Shown here: positions 8,403-16,912 of the stretch, piece after piece
How positions within the stretch are numbered: the stretch's first letter is position 1
Layout: each line of letters begins with the position of its first letter
Origin: Sphingobacteriales bacterium
GTDB taxonomy: Bacteria; Bacteroidota; Bacteroidia; Chitinophagales; Chitinophagaceae
Assembly: GCA_004144185.1 (NCBI GenBank)
Contig: SEFP01000002.1
Span: forward strand, 248,001 to 312,000
Length of the DNA stretch: 64,000 nt
Direction: 5' to 3'
The notes under the pieces: generated by a model
Told to the model about the DNA's origin: nothing
What the model saw: only the letters and a program-made list of their open reading frames with translations
The model's database searches: none
Position numbers and translations under genes: made by a program

Positions 8403-8969
8403 CTATCGCCCACTGATTACGGTTTTATCCGGATCCGAGAGATTCTGAACGCCATAGAAGCGAATGTTGTTTATAGCCATCTCATCCAGCGTATTAATCA
8501 AATCTTCGTACGTACAGGTTTCGGCAGGCTTGATCAATACCATCAACGCTGTTCTGGGAGATAGCTGACCGGTTTGCTGGAGGTCGGTCAGTGCTGCTTT
8601 ACGGGTCAGGAGGACGTCCCGCAACGAATTTGGACCCGGGCTAAGAGACGCAGTATTGGCAACAGGCGGATACGCCGGGTCATAACCGGTTCCGCTATAA
8701 TAGTATACCTGATGCCGGCTCCCGAGTAGCAAGGTCAGGACTGCTGAGTTCCGGATTCCCATACATCCTTCTACACAGGCTTCCGGAACAGGAAGAAGAA
8801 GGGTAATCGTTTTGGGCTTTGACAAGAACTCCATCCACATAAAAAAAGTGAGTACCAATAGTCCTAAATCGACCATAGCGGTCAGGTCAATGGAAACTAC
8901 AGCTTTTGTTTTCCGGGCATTCCGACCGGTACGATTCCAGGCTTTAAAAGAAGACTTTAATACTGCCAT
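8403..8969 (-). CDS. ExbD/TolR-family protein (third paralogue)
   Basis: Biopolymer-transport ExbD family, a single-pass inner-membrane proton-channel subunit working with ExbB and TonB. The transmembrane segment IDLTAMVDLGLLVLTFFMW keeps the essential aspartate (D34). The periplasmic part contains YYYSGTGYDPAYPP and TYEDLINTLDEMAINNIRFYGVQ, clearly paralogous to the ExbD at 11420-11992, but the linker has gained LLLPVPEACVEGCMG with two cysteines. Downstream partner of the tonB paralogue at 9104; together they look like a copied tonB-exbD pair. Confidence 0.85.
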   Translation of the reverse strand: MAVLKSSFKAWNRTGRNARKTKAVVSIDLTAMVDLGLLVLTFFMWMEFLSKPKTITLLLPVPEACVEGCMGIRNSAVLTLLLGSRHQVYYYSGTGYDPAYPPVANTASLSPGPNSLRDVLLTRKAALTDLQQTGQLSPRTALMVLIKPAETCTYEDLINTLDEMAINNIRFYGVQNLSDPDKTVISGR

Positions 8970-9103
8970 GTCAAGGAGCGTTTAAAAGAGTTTGAGCCAG
9001 TGCCGGACTGCCGCAGGGCATGAGCCAGCCATCAACAGCTGGCTTTAATTGATGGCAGACCGATCAGAAGCCCGTTCCGGAACTCTCCCGGCACGTTGGT
9101 TCC

Positions 9104-9910
9104 TTAATCCAGCTGGAACGTCACCGGAACGCGGTAATATACTTTAACGGCCCGGCCGTTTTGTTTGCCCGGCTTCCATTTCGGCATCTTCCGGATCGCC
9201 CGTAATGCTTCGGCATCCAGTACAGCATTTACGCCCCGTTCTACCTGTGCATCGGTGACGCTGCCATCTTCTGCAACCACAAATTTGATCACGACCCGTC
9301 CTTCGCTTCCGACTTCACGGGCGGCATCGGGATAGGTTACGTTGTTGGCCAGCCAGGCTTGTACATCGCCGTTGAATTCCGGCATCTGGTCTACTGCAAA
9401 TGGAATACTTTCTTTAGGCGCAGGTGGTGTAGCTATCAGCGTACTGGAGGTCCCATCTGACTGACCACCCATCTGAGACCCCTGCCCGTCTGCACTACCG
9501 GTATTGGTTCCAACACCGGGCGTAGCATTTTTTGAAGCAATCAAATCAGGTGGCAACTCATCCGGCCGTACGTTTTCGTCTTTGTCAATCCTGGGAATAG
9601 TCACCTTAACGGTAGACCTGGCAGGCGGTGGTACAGATGGAGCTGATGGCGGCGGTACCGGTTGCAGATCTAAAGGTGTCATAGGACAGGATACCAGATG
9701 TGGTTTGGGCGGTTCCGGAAGAGACGGTGCTACACGGTTCGTGAGCCATCCATACGTAGCAATAGAGATTCCGGTAAGAGCCAGCAGGAACAGGGAGGTG
9801 CGGATACGCCGGGCATAATTGCGGCGTAGCTCATAGCTCCCGTAACTTTTATTCCGACCCTCGTAGATCAGGTCAAGGTAATCGGCAGCCAGAATGATGT
9901 GTGTGTCCAT
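9104..9910 (-). CDS. TonB-family energy transducer (second paralogue)
   Basis: Inner-membrane anchored, periplasm-spanning protein that couples proton motive force to outer-membrane receptors. The cytoplasmic start ADYLDLIYEGRNKSYGSYEL is the Bacteroidota TonB N-terminal motif. A transmembrane helix lies at ~37-57 (LFLLALTGISIATYGWL), a proline-rich linker at ~65-110, a G/S/T-rich stretch around 130-155, and a TonB C-terminal domain over the last 96 residues (MPEFNGDV, YPDAAREVGSEGRVV, KMPKWKPGKQNG, YYRVPVTFQLD). The C-terminal domain is about 86/96 identical to the TonB at 10566 while the linkers have diverged. Confidence 0.88.
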   Translation of the reverse strand: MDTHIILAADYLDLIYEGRNKSYGSYELRRNYARRIRTSLFLLALTGISIATYGWLTNRVAPSLPEPPKPHLVSCPMTPLDLQPVPPPSAPSVPPPARSTVKVTIPRIDKDENVRPDELPPDLIASKNATPGVGTNTGSADGQGSQMGGQSDGTSSTLIATPPAPKESIPFAVDQMPEFNGDVQAWLANNVTYPDAAREVGSEGRVVIKFVVAEDGSVTDAQVERGVNAVLDAEALRAIRKMPKWKPGKQNGRAVKVYYRVPVTFQLD

Positions 9911-10489
9911 GCGTTGAAACGGTTAAAAAATGTGAACAAAAAACACTAATTGCACACCTGCCGATGGGAGGTGAACAGTCTAAGGATTCCGCCGTTGCAA
10001 CGCTTGGTTCCTACTTCTTAAAACGGTGATGCTGAACTTTTCCACACAGCCAGAAGCAGTTTTTTTAATCTTTTTTTAGCAGTTGTCTTTTCAATCCGTT
10101 CGCTGATTAAGACGCCATTGAGGGCTGCATTTTAAATGGATTTAACAGGTCCATTCAGGAACGTTTGGGGGCATCGCTACGACGTGGTTAGAACTACAAC
10201 CAATCAGGACTCGTGCAGATTCCGCGCGCACCCTACCGCGGCGTTACACAGAGAATAAGCTATGCAAGTGATGGGTGATTGAACTGGAAATTGGTTTTCT
10301 GCCCGCCCCAGTAACCGATAGGGACACGCGGCGCGTGTCCGCAGTGCAACCGGCATGTTTGTCCGCACGGCAATCAAAATATAGATGCGGACACGCGCCG
10401 CGTGTCCCTACGGAACGGAATACGTGTTTTCCGGAAAAAGGTTAACTGATATCGCATTAGCCCTGCAACGCTGCCGCATCGGATAGGAT
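9911..10489. other. Intergenic spacer between the two tonB genes
   Basis: No credible coding frame, tRNA or known RNA was recognised in this ~580 bp stretch. It contains the inverted GC-rich palindrome pair described separately and a TTCCGGAA near 10430. The first ~150 bp, upstream of the second tonB gene, are T-rich and could hold its promoter, but I see no exact TAnnTTTG box on the minus strand. Confidence 0.5.
10317..10411. repeat. Inverted pair of GC-rich palindromes (REP-like)
   Basis: ATAGGGACACGCGGCGCGTG at the left and CACGCGCCGCGTGTCCCTA at the right are near-perfect reverse complements and each arm is itself palindromic. They are separated by about 45 bp. The structure could fold as one long or two short hairpins. 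It resembles short dispersed intergenic palindromes known from several phyla; the copy number in this genome is unknown. Confidence 0.7.
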
Positions 10490-10523
10490 TAAAAAAAAGC
10501 GCTGCAACTAGTTGCAGCGCTTT
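10490..10523 (-). terminator. Rho-independent terminator of the exbB-exbD-exbD-tonB operon
   Basis: A perfect palindrome, AAAGCGCTGCAAC then its complement, spans 10496-10523. Read on the minus strand it is followed by a run of eight U. It lies 43 bp after the stop codon of the tonB at 10566, so the downstream tonB-exbD pair probably has its own promoter. Confidence 0.85.
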
Positions 10524-10565
10524 GAAAGCATTTAGTTTCCGGAAATTTCCCGGCACTTCATTGTA

Positions 10566-11381
10566 TTAGTCCAGCTGGAACTTTACCGGAACGCGGTAGT
10601 ATACTTTTACGGCCTGGCCGTTTTGTTTACCGGGCTTCCACTTCGGCATCTTCCGGATGGCCCGCAGGGCTTCGGCATCCAGTGCAGCGTTTACACCGCG
10701 CTCTACCTGGGCTTCGGTCACGCTGCCGTCTTCCGCAACTACGAATTTAACGACGACCCGTCCTTCAATACCAGACTCCCGGGCGGCGTCCGGATACTGT
10801 ACGTTGTTGGCCAACCAGGCATTTACGTCTCCGTTAAACTCCGGCATCTGTTCTACCGAGGTAAAGACGGCTGGCGGCGGCGGCGGTGCTTCCACCACAG
10901 CTGTACCCGTACCGGTACCTGGTTTGTCGATGATACCCGGATCGATGCCGTTGACGTCGCCTTCCTGGGTCTTCACACCCGCAGAAGCGTCTTTCAGCTC
11001 CTTCATTTCGGGTGGCTTTTCTTCTTCGCGCACCTCTTCATCTTTCTTGATGACCGGTGGGGTAAACTTCACCGTAGGCTTTACCGGTGGGGGCGGTTCA
11101 GCCGGTGGCGGTGGTGGGGGCGGTGTTTTCGGATCGATCGGTGGTGGCTCTACCATCGCCATTTCCACGGCTTTTGGTTTCGGCTTTTCCACGATTTTGA
11201 CCGGGCGGTTGGAGATAACGCCATAAGCCGTGACGGCCACGCCAATCGCAGCCAGAGCCATCAGGGCACGCCCGACCCGCTTGGGGTAGTTGCGGCGCAG
11301 CTCATAGCTTCCGTAGGTTTTATTCCGACCGTTATAAATCAGGTCGAGGTAATCGGTTTTGAGAATCTTGTTGATGTCCAT
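10566..11381 (-). CDS. tonB: TonB-family energy transducer
   Basis: Periplasm-spanning energy transducer with N-terminal motif TDYLDLIYNGRNKTYGSYEL, a transmembrane helix at about 37-57 (MALAAIGVAVTAYGVI), and a P/K/E-rich linker from ~64 to 140 including runs of PPPPP. The TonB C-terminal domain covers ~176-271 and ends VYYRVPVKFQLD. It is the last gene of the exbB-exbD-exbD-tonB operon, 38 bp after exbD, followed by a strong terminator. It is expected to power TonB-dependent receptors together with the upstream ExbB/ExbD complex. Confidence 0.92.
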   Translation of the reverse strand: MDINKILKTDYLDLIYNGRNKTYGSYELRRNYPKRVGRALMALAAIGVAVTAYGVISNRPVKIVEKPKPKAVEMAMVEPPPIDPKTPPPPPPPAEPPPPVKPTVKFTPPVIKKDEEVREEEKPPEMKELKDASAGVKTQEGDVNGIDPGIIDKPGTGTGTAVVEAPPPPPAVFTSVEQMPEFNGDVNAWLANNVQYPDAARESGIEGRVVVKFVVAEDGSVTEAQVERGVNAALDAEALRAIRKMPKWKPGKQNGQAVKVYYRVPVKFQLD

Positions 11382-11419
11382 GCGTTACAGAAGATTGAGC
11401 AGCTGTGAAAAGAGGTGGC

Positions 11420-11992
11420 TTACTGCGCGCCCATGAATTCTTTGTCTACATCAGTGATATCAATCACCGCGTAGGTTTTCACATCGTTGATCGCCATCTC
11501 GTCGAGTGCATTCACCATGTCCTCGTAGGTGCTGGTCGCATCGGGCTTGATGAGTACGACGGCATTGTCTTTAGGACCCAGGCCACCGCTTTGCTGAAGT
11601 TGTGATACCGCTTGTTTTTTGGCAATGATCACATTCCGGATGCCGTCGGCGCCAGGTTTGAAATACGCCACTTTCACAGCCGGTGGATTGGCCGGATCAT
11701 CCGCCAGTCCCTCGTAATAGTACACCCGGTGATTGTTGCCTAACAGCAGCGTCAGAGCGGTGGACGCTTTGATCTTGGTCTGTTGGTTGTCTTCCACCTT
11801 ATCCTTTGCAGGCATGTTGATCTCCATCGTCTTGGGCTTCGACATGGTGGTGGTAAACATAAAGAAGGTGATGAGCAAAAAGCCCAGATCCACCATCGGT
11901 GTCATGTCGATGCGGGTCGACAGTTTTTTCGCTTTCTTGACCCCGGGGCCTTTCTTATGCCCGCCCCCCGAGGAGGTATCCATTTCTGCCAT
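11420..11992 (-). CDS. exbD: ExbD/TolR-family proton-channel subunit (second in operon)
   Basis: Single-pass inner-membrane protein. After a basic cytoplasmic tail (GGGHKKGPGVKKAKK) comes TRIDMTPMVDLGFLLITFFM, with the proton-carrying aspartate at residue 35. The periplasmic domain includes YYYEGLADDPANPPAVK and TYEDMVNALDEMAINDVKTYA. It has 190 residues. It sits between another exbD and tonB, the usual Bacteroidota arrangement with two different ExbD proteins per ExbB. Confidence 0.9.
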   Translation of the reverse strand: MAEMDTSSGGGHKKGPGVKKAKKLSTRIDMTPMVDLGFLLITFFMFTTTMSKPKTMEINMPAKDKVEDNQQTKIKASTALTLLLGNNHRVYYYEGLADDPANPPAVKVAYFKPGADGIRNVIIAKKQAVSQLQQSGGLGPKDNAVVLIKPDATSTYEDMVNALDEMAINDVKTYAVIDITDVDKEFMGAQ

Positions 11993-12060
11993 AACAGAGC
12001 TGTTTTAATACTAATTAGGAATGGTTAAAGATGCCTGCGTACGAATACGCACGTCCTAGG

Positions 12061-12714
12061 TTATGCCTCGGTCGTCCGCGCCTGTGCAGCAGCGGTGCCC
12101 GGCGGAATCGCCTTCATGTTGGTGATCAGGTTGAACTTGTAAATCTTATAGTTCTCCAGCGTCTGAATCACTTTCTTCACTTCCGGATACGCAGTATTAC
12201 CGTCTGCTTTGATCGTAATCCGCAGTTTCGCGTTGTTGTTGCGGGCACTGCGAATCCAGGTAGCCAGTTCATTGGTCACCACATCATTGCTGGTATCGGT
12301 CGGGATACCGGTAGCCGTTTTGTCAAAGTCTTTCTGCTCAGCAGGCGTCGCTCCCAGATAGCTTTTCAGCTGGTTGAACGGCACACCTACTGAAGAGCCA
12401 TATTTGAAAGCATCCATCTCCGCTTTGGTCAGACCCAGATTTTTATAGCTATTGATGTCCTGGATCAGGTTTTCACGGATGCTTTGCTTGTCGATCGAAA
12501 AGAAGATGCGACCGGTTTTATCGACTGTCAGCATCATGATGTCGGTATCCGGAAGCGTAATTTCCGAGATCGACGAAGGCGTGGAAACCACCACCGGCTC
12601 GTCGGGCTTAAACTTAGTGGCCAACATGAAGAAGGTCAGCAGCAGGAAGGCTACGTCACACATCGCTGTCATGTCGATGTTGGTGCTCTTCCGCGCCATT
12701 TTCACTTTAGGCAT
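12061..12714 (-). CDS. exbD: ExbD/TolR-family proton-channel subunit (first in operon)
   Basis: ExbD-family protein of 217 residues. NIDMTAMCDVAFLLLTFFML forms the transmembrane helix, with the essential aspartate at residue 20. The periplasmic region is longer than in its neighbour and distinct from it (VVVSTPSSISEITLPD, then LRITIKADGNTAYPEVKKVI, typical of ExbD). The C-terminus ends in an Ala/Thr-rich tail. It is located 202 bp downstream of exbB; that gap contains an inverted repeat that could modulate mRNA stability. Confidence 0.9.
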   Translation of the reverse strand: MPKVKMARKSTNIDMTAMCDVAFLLLTFFMLATKFKPDEPVVVSTPSSISEITLPDTDIMMLTVDKTGRIFFSIDKQSIRENLIQDINSYKNLGLTKAEMDAFKYGSSVGVPFNQLKSYLGATPAEQKDFDKTATGIPTDTSNDVVTNELATWIRSARNNNAKLRITIKADGNTAYPEVKKVIQTLENYKIYKFNLITNMKAIPPGTAAAQARTTEA

Positions 12715-12736
12715 AGGGATTGTGTTTAGGTATGAG

Positions 12737-12819
12737 GTATCAGGTACAAGATATTGGGACTCAACTATTGATTTTCCGGAAGATACATTCCATCAGTCCT
12801 CCTACCTACTACCTGATAC
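12737..12819. repeat. 83-bp inverted repeat between exbB and exbD
   Basis: GTATCAGGTA (12737-12746) and its exact complement TACCTGATAC (12810-12819) bracket a spacer holding a central TTCCGGAA at about 12774. GGTATCAGGTA-type sequences also occur just outside. It could be a small mobile-element remnant or an mRNA-processing hairpin within the exb operon. Confidence 0.55.
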
Positions 12820-12916
12820 ACTTGTTCTTCAATAAAGACGGCGATGCGGGTATTTTCCACATCGCCGCCGAAACTTTTTTCTGCGCTTCGTTTACGAAGC
12901 GTCCGGAAAGCAATGC

Positions 12917-13768
12917 TTACTTGTAGTTAGCGGCAAAGCTTTGCGTCAGGGTAAAACCGCTTTCGTCAATACCGAAGGTGATCCCGTCGATGATGGTAGT
13001 AAAGAAGTTGTAGAAGATGATCGCAAACAGCGAGGTGGTAATACCCAGTGCCGTGTTGATCAGGGCCTCCGAGATACCGTTTGCCAGGGCAGCAGCATCC
13101 GGAGCACCGGCCTGACCCATCGCCTGGAAGGAACGGATCATACCCAGTACCGTACCGATCAGACCCATCAGGGTTGCAGCCGAAGCAATAGTAGACAGGA
13201 ATACGAGGTTGCGCTCCAGCATCGGCAGTTCCAGTGCAGTCGCTTCTTCGATTTCTTTTTGGATCGACAGTACTTTTTGCTCGGTATCCAGTTCACCGTT
13301 GGTGGTCATCTCACGATACTTGATCAGACCCGCTTTCATAACGTTGCCTACAGAACCGCGTTGCTTGTCGCATTCAGCGATCGCAGCATCGATGTTTTTG
13401 TTGGCTAGATGATACTGCACTTTACGTACAAACTCACCAGCGTTCATGCTGCCTTTGGCTTTGAAGATGGTCAGTGCGCGCTCAATGATAAAGGCAATCA
13501 GCGTCAGCAACGTGGCCATCAGGATCGGTACTACGAAACCACCGAGGTACATGGTACCCATTACATTCTTCGGAGAATGTCGTTCAGCGTCATTGAAGTT
13601 ACCGGGAGCACCCAGTACAAAGTAATAAATCAGTTGACCAATAGCGATACAGGCGACTACAACAATAAAGTTGAGCAGCATGCTACCAGAATTCTTAGGT
13701 TTTCCGGCTACGGCAGCTTTCGGTGCAGGGCGCGGAGCAGTCGTGGTGGTGGTTTTTACTTCAGCCAT
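12917..13768 (-). CDS. exbB: ExbB/TolQ/MotA-family proton channel protein
   Basis: Three-helix inner-membrane channel subunit of the TonB energising complex. The start at 13768 (MAEVKTTTTTAPRPAPK) is preferred over the ORF start at 13885 because it yields the typical N-terminus and leaves a promoter 115 bp upstream. Helices are at ~30-52, ~75-97 and ~195-260. The conserved MotA/TolQ/ExbB core is seen in LVFLSTIASAATLMGLIGTV and ISEALINTALGITTSLFAII. Length 283. It is the first gene of the operon. Confidence 0.92.
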   Translation of the reverse strand: MAEVKTTTTTAPRPAPKAAVAGKPKNSGSMLLNFIVVVACIAIGQLIYYFVLGAPGNFNDAERHSPKNVMGTMYLGGFVVPILMATLLTLIAFIIERALTIFKAKGSMNAGEFVRKVQYHLANKNIDAAIAECDKQRGSVGNVMKAGLIKYREMTTNGELDTEQKVLSIQKEIEEATALELPMLERNLVFLSTIASAATLMGLIGTVLGMIRSFQAMGQAGAPDAAALANGISEALINTALGITTSLFAIIFYNFFTTIIDGITFGIDESGFTLTQSFAANYK

Positions 13769-13882
13769 TGTTCGGGTTGGTTTGAACGAGGGATTTGGTT
13801 TTCGGTTTAAAAAAAGAAGGGATCTGGTACGAGTAAAGAACGCGGGAGTAGGGAAGAAGGTTTCAGCGTGATCCTTACCGGA

Positions 13883-13912
13883 CAAAGATAGGCGGCTGCA
13901 CGAAACCGCAAA
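13883..13912 (-). promoter_or_regulatory. Promoter of the exbB operon (TTTG-N18-TATCTTTG)
   Basis: On the minus strand TTTG (13912-13909), an 18-bp spacer and TATCTTTG (13890-13883) match the Bacteroidota -33/-7 consensus exactly. The predicted start near 13876 gives a ~108 nt leader to the exbB ATG. Confidence 0.65.
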
Positions 13913-14111
13913 ACGCCAGGTGTAAAAATTTCCCTAAACGTAATACTGACGTAACAGGCGCTGCTTACCTATGTTCAAATGGTACCAAAACGGTACCAAC
14001 ACCGTATTTATTGTGTGTCCGAACTGCAGTCATTCCGGAAATGGGATCGACTTCTTTTTAAAACGATCAGGTTTGTTCAAAGGTTCCCTACGTCACCGTC
14101 ACATCCCTCCG

Positions 14112-14119
14112 TACCTTCG
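14112..14119 (+). promoter_or_regulatory. Possible -7 box of ppa (TACCTTCG variant)
   Basis: TACCTTCG differs from TAnnTTTG at one position. It is followed by CGCC, as is the TATCTTCG box at 34854-34861. Transcription would start near 14126, about 20 nt before the ppa ATG. No TTTG -33 element is evident. Confidence 0.35.
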
Positions 14120-14146
14120 CGCCGTTTTTTAAGACTGCCCCAACCC

Positions 14147-14716
14147 ATGAATTTTAATCCCTGGCACCACGTTTCGTATGGTGAGAATGTTCCGGACCGC
14201 GTGAACGCTATTATCGAAATCCCGCAAGGATCCCGTGCTAAATACGAACTGGATAAAGATACCGGCCTGCTGAAGCTTGACCGCGTGTTGTACTCCGCAG
14301 TGTATTACACGGCCAACTACGGATTTATTCCCCGCACCTACTGTGATGACGGCGATCCACTGGATATTCTGGTGTTGTCGCAGATTGATATGCAGCCGTT
14401 GTGCCTGGTAGAAGCCAAAATCGTAGGGGTGATGCGGATGCTCGACGGTGGCGAAGCCGATGACAAGCTGATTGCGGTTTGTGCCAATGACATGAGCGTC
14501 AATCACATCAATGATATTGATGAACTGCCACCACACTTCATTACCGAGATGCAGCACTTCTTCGAAGAATACAAACGCCTCGAAAAGAAAGTCGTGAAAA
14601 TTGAAGAGTTTCAGGGCGCACGGCTGGCCAAGAAAATCCTCGGTCACGCCATTAAAGATTACGAAGCCAAATTCGGTCACATCAAATTGCCAACAGCCGA
14701 AGAAATGGCCCGATAA
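14147..14716 (+). CDS. ppa: Inorganic pyrophosphatase (family I)
   Basis: Soluble enzyme hydrolysing pyrophosphate to two phosphates, which pulls biosynthetic reactions forward. The family signature [11 protein letters not shown] carries the metal-binding aspartates. [19 protein letters not shown] near the N-terminus and [20 protein letters not shown] are typical. The ATG at 14147 ([12 protein letters not shown]) is chosen over the upstream ORF start at 13979 because upstream residues are unlike the family and the promoter box lies at 14112. Length 189, normal for prokaryotic family I. Confidence 0.93.
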   Translation: MNFNPWHHVSYGENVPDRVNAIIEIPQGSRAKYELDKDTGLLKLDRVLYSAVYYTANYGFIPRTYCDDGDPLDILVLSQIDMQPLCLVEAKIVGVMRMLDGGEADDKLIAVCANDMSVNHINDIDELPPHFITEMQHFFEEYKRLEKKVVKIEEFQGARLAKKILGHAIKDYEAKFGHIKLPTAEEMAR

Positions 14717-14799
14717 GCCAACGCTTTCAGCAGACCTGAGTACGCTTTCAGCGGGCATTTTCTGACTTCCGCTTTTCCACTCATTTAGTCCGACGTCCT

Positions 14800-15222
14800 A
14801 TGAACCCCGGTTTTATTCTCGGTTTGTGCATCATCGGTATTGCAGCCGGCCTGCTCAGCGGTATGGTGGGTATCGGCGGTGGCATTGTAGTGGTACCGGC
14901 ACTGGTTTTTTTCTTTGGATTCTCCCAGAAAATGGCACAGGGCACGTCTCTGGCGATGCTGCTTCCCCCCATCGGTATTCTCAGCGTACTGGCGTATCAC
15001 CGGGCCGGGAATGTGCGCTGGGACGTAGCCGGAATTCTGATCGCAGCGTTTCTGGTCGGTTCGTACCTCGGTGCGAAACTGGTCACAAAAGTGAACGATC
15101 AGACCGTGAAGAAAGTCTTTGCTGTCTTCATGATTCTGGTAGCCATTAAGTACTTGGTTTTTGACAAGCCCAAACCGGTTTCGGACCCGCCGCCTCCTAC
15201 CGAAGTGGCTGCCAACCAGTAG
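14800..15222 (+). CDS. Half-size TauE/SafE-family membrane protein
   Basis: TauE/SafE (sulfite exporter / TSUP) family. The N-terminal motif LCIIGIAAGLLSGMVGIGGG is the conserved repeat signature. About four hydrophobic segments follow, ending in a proline-rich cytoplasmic tail (KPVSDPPPPTEV). At 140 residues it is about half the usual 240-270 and has only one of the two family repeats, so it may act as a homodimer. No remnant of a second half is seen downstream, where asnS begins. The substrate is unknown. Confidence 0.8.
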   Translation: MNPGFILGLCIIGIAAGLLSGMVGIGGGIVVVPALVFFFGFSQKMAQGTSLAMLLPPIGILSVLAYHRAGNVRWDVAGILIAAFLVGSYLGAKLVTKVNDQTVKKVFAVFMILVAIKYLVFDKPKPVSDPPPPTEVAANQ

Positions 15223-15334
15223 ACGGCTGTTTGTTTCCCGACAGCCGGAGTTATGCTTCCGGAACCGTTTTTTATTCATTACAGCCACGGCGCTCCATCG
15301 CCGACGGCGCATCCTTTTTCTCAATCCTCCGCTT

Positions 15335-16780
15335 ATGCCCCGCACCAAAATCAGCACGCTGCTGGCCGATGCCAACCCCGTTGGAAAATCTATAACCGTT
15401 CAGGGCTGGGTGCGCCATTTCCGGAACAATCAGTTTATTGCCCTTACCGATGGTTCCTGCCCGGAAACGCTTCAGTGTGTCGTACGGCTCGATCTGGACG
15501 AAGCGATCCGAAAAGACATTACTGCCGGTGCGGCCTTGTCTATTTCCGGAACCGTCGCCGAATCGCTTGGCAAAGGCCAGCGCTACGAGCTGATTGCCGA
15601 TACGGTAACCGTGTTGGGTACCTGCGATCCGGAAGTGTATCCGCTACAACTGAAGAACCGTCCATCCCTGGATTTTTTGCGGGAACATGCCCACCTGCGC
15701 TTCCGGACGGCCACTTTCAGTGCCATATTCCGGATCCGGCATACGCTGGCAATGGCGGTACATCGCTTCTTTGATGAGCGGGGATTTGTATATCTCCATA
15801 CCCCAATCATCACTGCTTCGGATGCCGAAGGTGCCGGTGAAATGTTCCGGGTTACCACCCTGCCGCTCAACGCCATTCCGATTGCTGAAGGCGGCGATGT
15901 CGATTTTGAACCCGACTTCTTCGGACGTGCGACCAACCTGACCGTCAGTGGACAACTGGAAGCCGAACTGGGTGCGATGGCGCTGGGCGAAGTGTACACG
16001 TTCGGCCCTACGTTCCGTGCCGAAAATTCCAACACCACGCGTCACCTGGCCGAGTTCTGGATGATCGAACCGGAAGTCGCGTTCAATACGCTGACCGAAA
16101 ATGCGGATCTGGCCGAGGCCTTTATCCAGTACGTGATCAAAGCCGTACTCCAGGAGCGCCGGGGCGATCTGGATTTCCTGGCCACCCGACTGGCAGAAGA
16201 AGAAAAGCAAAAGCCGCAGGCCGAGCGCAGCGAGCTGGGTCTGATTGAGAAGTTGGAGTTTGTGATCGACCAGCCTTTTGAGCGGATCACCTACACCGAG
16301 GCGATCAACATTCTCCTGGCCAGTCCGGCGTATAAAAAGAAGAAGTTTAAGTACGATGTGCAATGGGGCATTGATCTGCAAAGCGAACACGAACGGTACC
16401 TGGTGGAAAAACATTTCGGTAAACCGGTCATCGTAACGAACTATCCAAAAGCCATCAAAGCGTTTTATATGCGGCAGGATGACGGTACGGAAGCAGGTCG
16501 CGAAACGGTTGCCGCTATGGATATCCTGGTTCCCGGCATCGGTGAGATGGTCGGTGGCTCCCAGCGGGAAGAACGACTCGACAAACTTCAGGAGCGGATG
16601 CAGGAAATGCACATTCCGGAAGAAGAGTTGTACTGGTATCTCGACACCCGTCGCTTCGGTACGGCGCCGCATGCCGGCTTTGGTCTGGGTTTCGAGCGGC
16701 TGGTGCTGTTTGTAACCGGCATGGGCAACATCCGCGATGTGATTCCGTTTCCACGCACCCCCGGAAACGCCACTTTCTAA
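15335..16780 (+). CDS. asnS: Asparaginyl-tRNA synthetase
   Basis: Class IIb aminoacyl-tRNA synthetase charging tRNA-Asn. It has an N-terminal OB-fold anticodon-binding domain (ITVQGWVRHFRNNQFIALTDG). The catalytic core shows motif 2 FRAENSNTTRHLAEFWMIEPE-like sequence and motif 3 GFGLGFERLVLFVTGMGNIR, ending in PFPRTPGNATF as AsnRS proteins do. The ATG at 15335 (MPRTKISTLLAD) is preferred over the ORF start at 15161, which overlaps the TauE gene out of frame. Length 481. A strong terminator follows 50 bp after the stop. Confidence 0.95.
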   Translation: MPRTKISTLLADANPVGKSITVQGWVRHFRNNQFIALTDGSCPETLQCVVRLDLDEAIRKDITAGAALSISGTVAESLGKGQRYELIADTVTVLGTCDPEVYPLQLKNRPSLDFLREHAHLRFRTATFSAIFRIRHTLAMAVHRFFDERGFVYLHTPIITASDAEGAGEMFRVTTLPLNAIPIAEGGDVDFEPDFFGRATNLTVSGQLEAELGAMALGEVYTFGPTFRAENSNTTRHLAEFWMIEPEVAFNTLTENADLAEAFIQYVIKAVLQERRGDLDFLATRLAEEEKQKPQAERSELGLIEKLEFVIDQPFERITYTEAINILLASPAYKKKKFKYDVQWGIDLQSEHERYLVEKHFGKPVIVTNYPKAIKAFYMRQDDGTEAGRETVAAMDILVPGIGEMVGGSQREERLDKLQERMQEMHIPEEELYWYLDTRRFGTAPHAGFGLGFERLVLFVTGMGNIRDVIPFPRTPGNATF

Positions 16781-16829
16781 ATATCCTATTTAGCAATCCG
16801 AAGAATTCAAAATTCTTCCTAATATATCA

Positions 16830-16858
16830 AGACGCTCCCGGTGAGCGTCTTTTTTTTC
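16830..16858 (+). terminator. Rho-independent terminator after asnS
   Basis: Stem AGACGCTC / GAGCGTCT with a five-base loop CCGGT, followed by eight T. It lies 50 bp downstream of the asnS stop codon. Confidence 0.88.
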
Positions 16859-16912
16859 TGTTTTGGAAAATGCCTTGGCACCTCTGCTCGCACAGGCTAC
16901 TTTTCGGCGCAG

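Noticed and set aside
10374-10556. 60-residue minus-strand ORF between the tonB genes
   Set aside because: It covers both a palindrome and the strong terminator after tonB, so it is very unlikely to be translated.
9911-10565. tRNA or structural RNA in the longest spacers
   Set aside because: No cloverleaf, T-loop GGTTCGAATCC-like motif or known riboswitch core was seen here or in 2409-3298, 13769-14146 or 22315-22575. A covariance search would be needed to be certain.
12917-13885. ORF-track start of exbB at 13885
   Set aside because: It would place the start upstream of the predicted transcription start near 13876 and add 39 residues with no family match. The ATG at 13768 is preferred.
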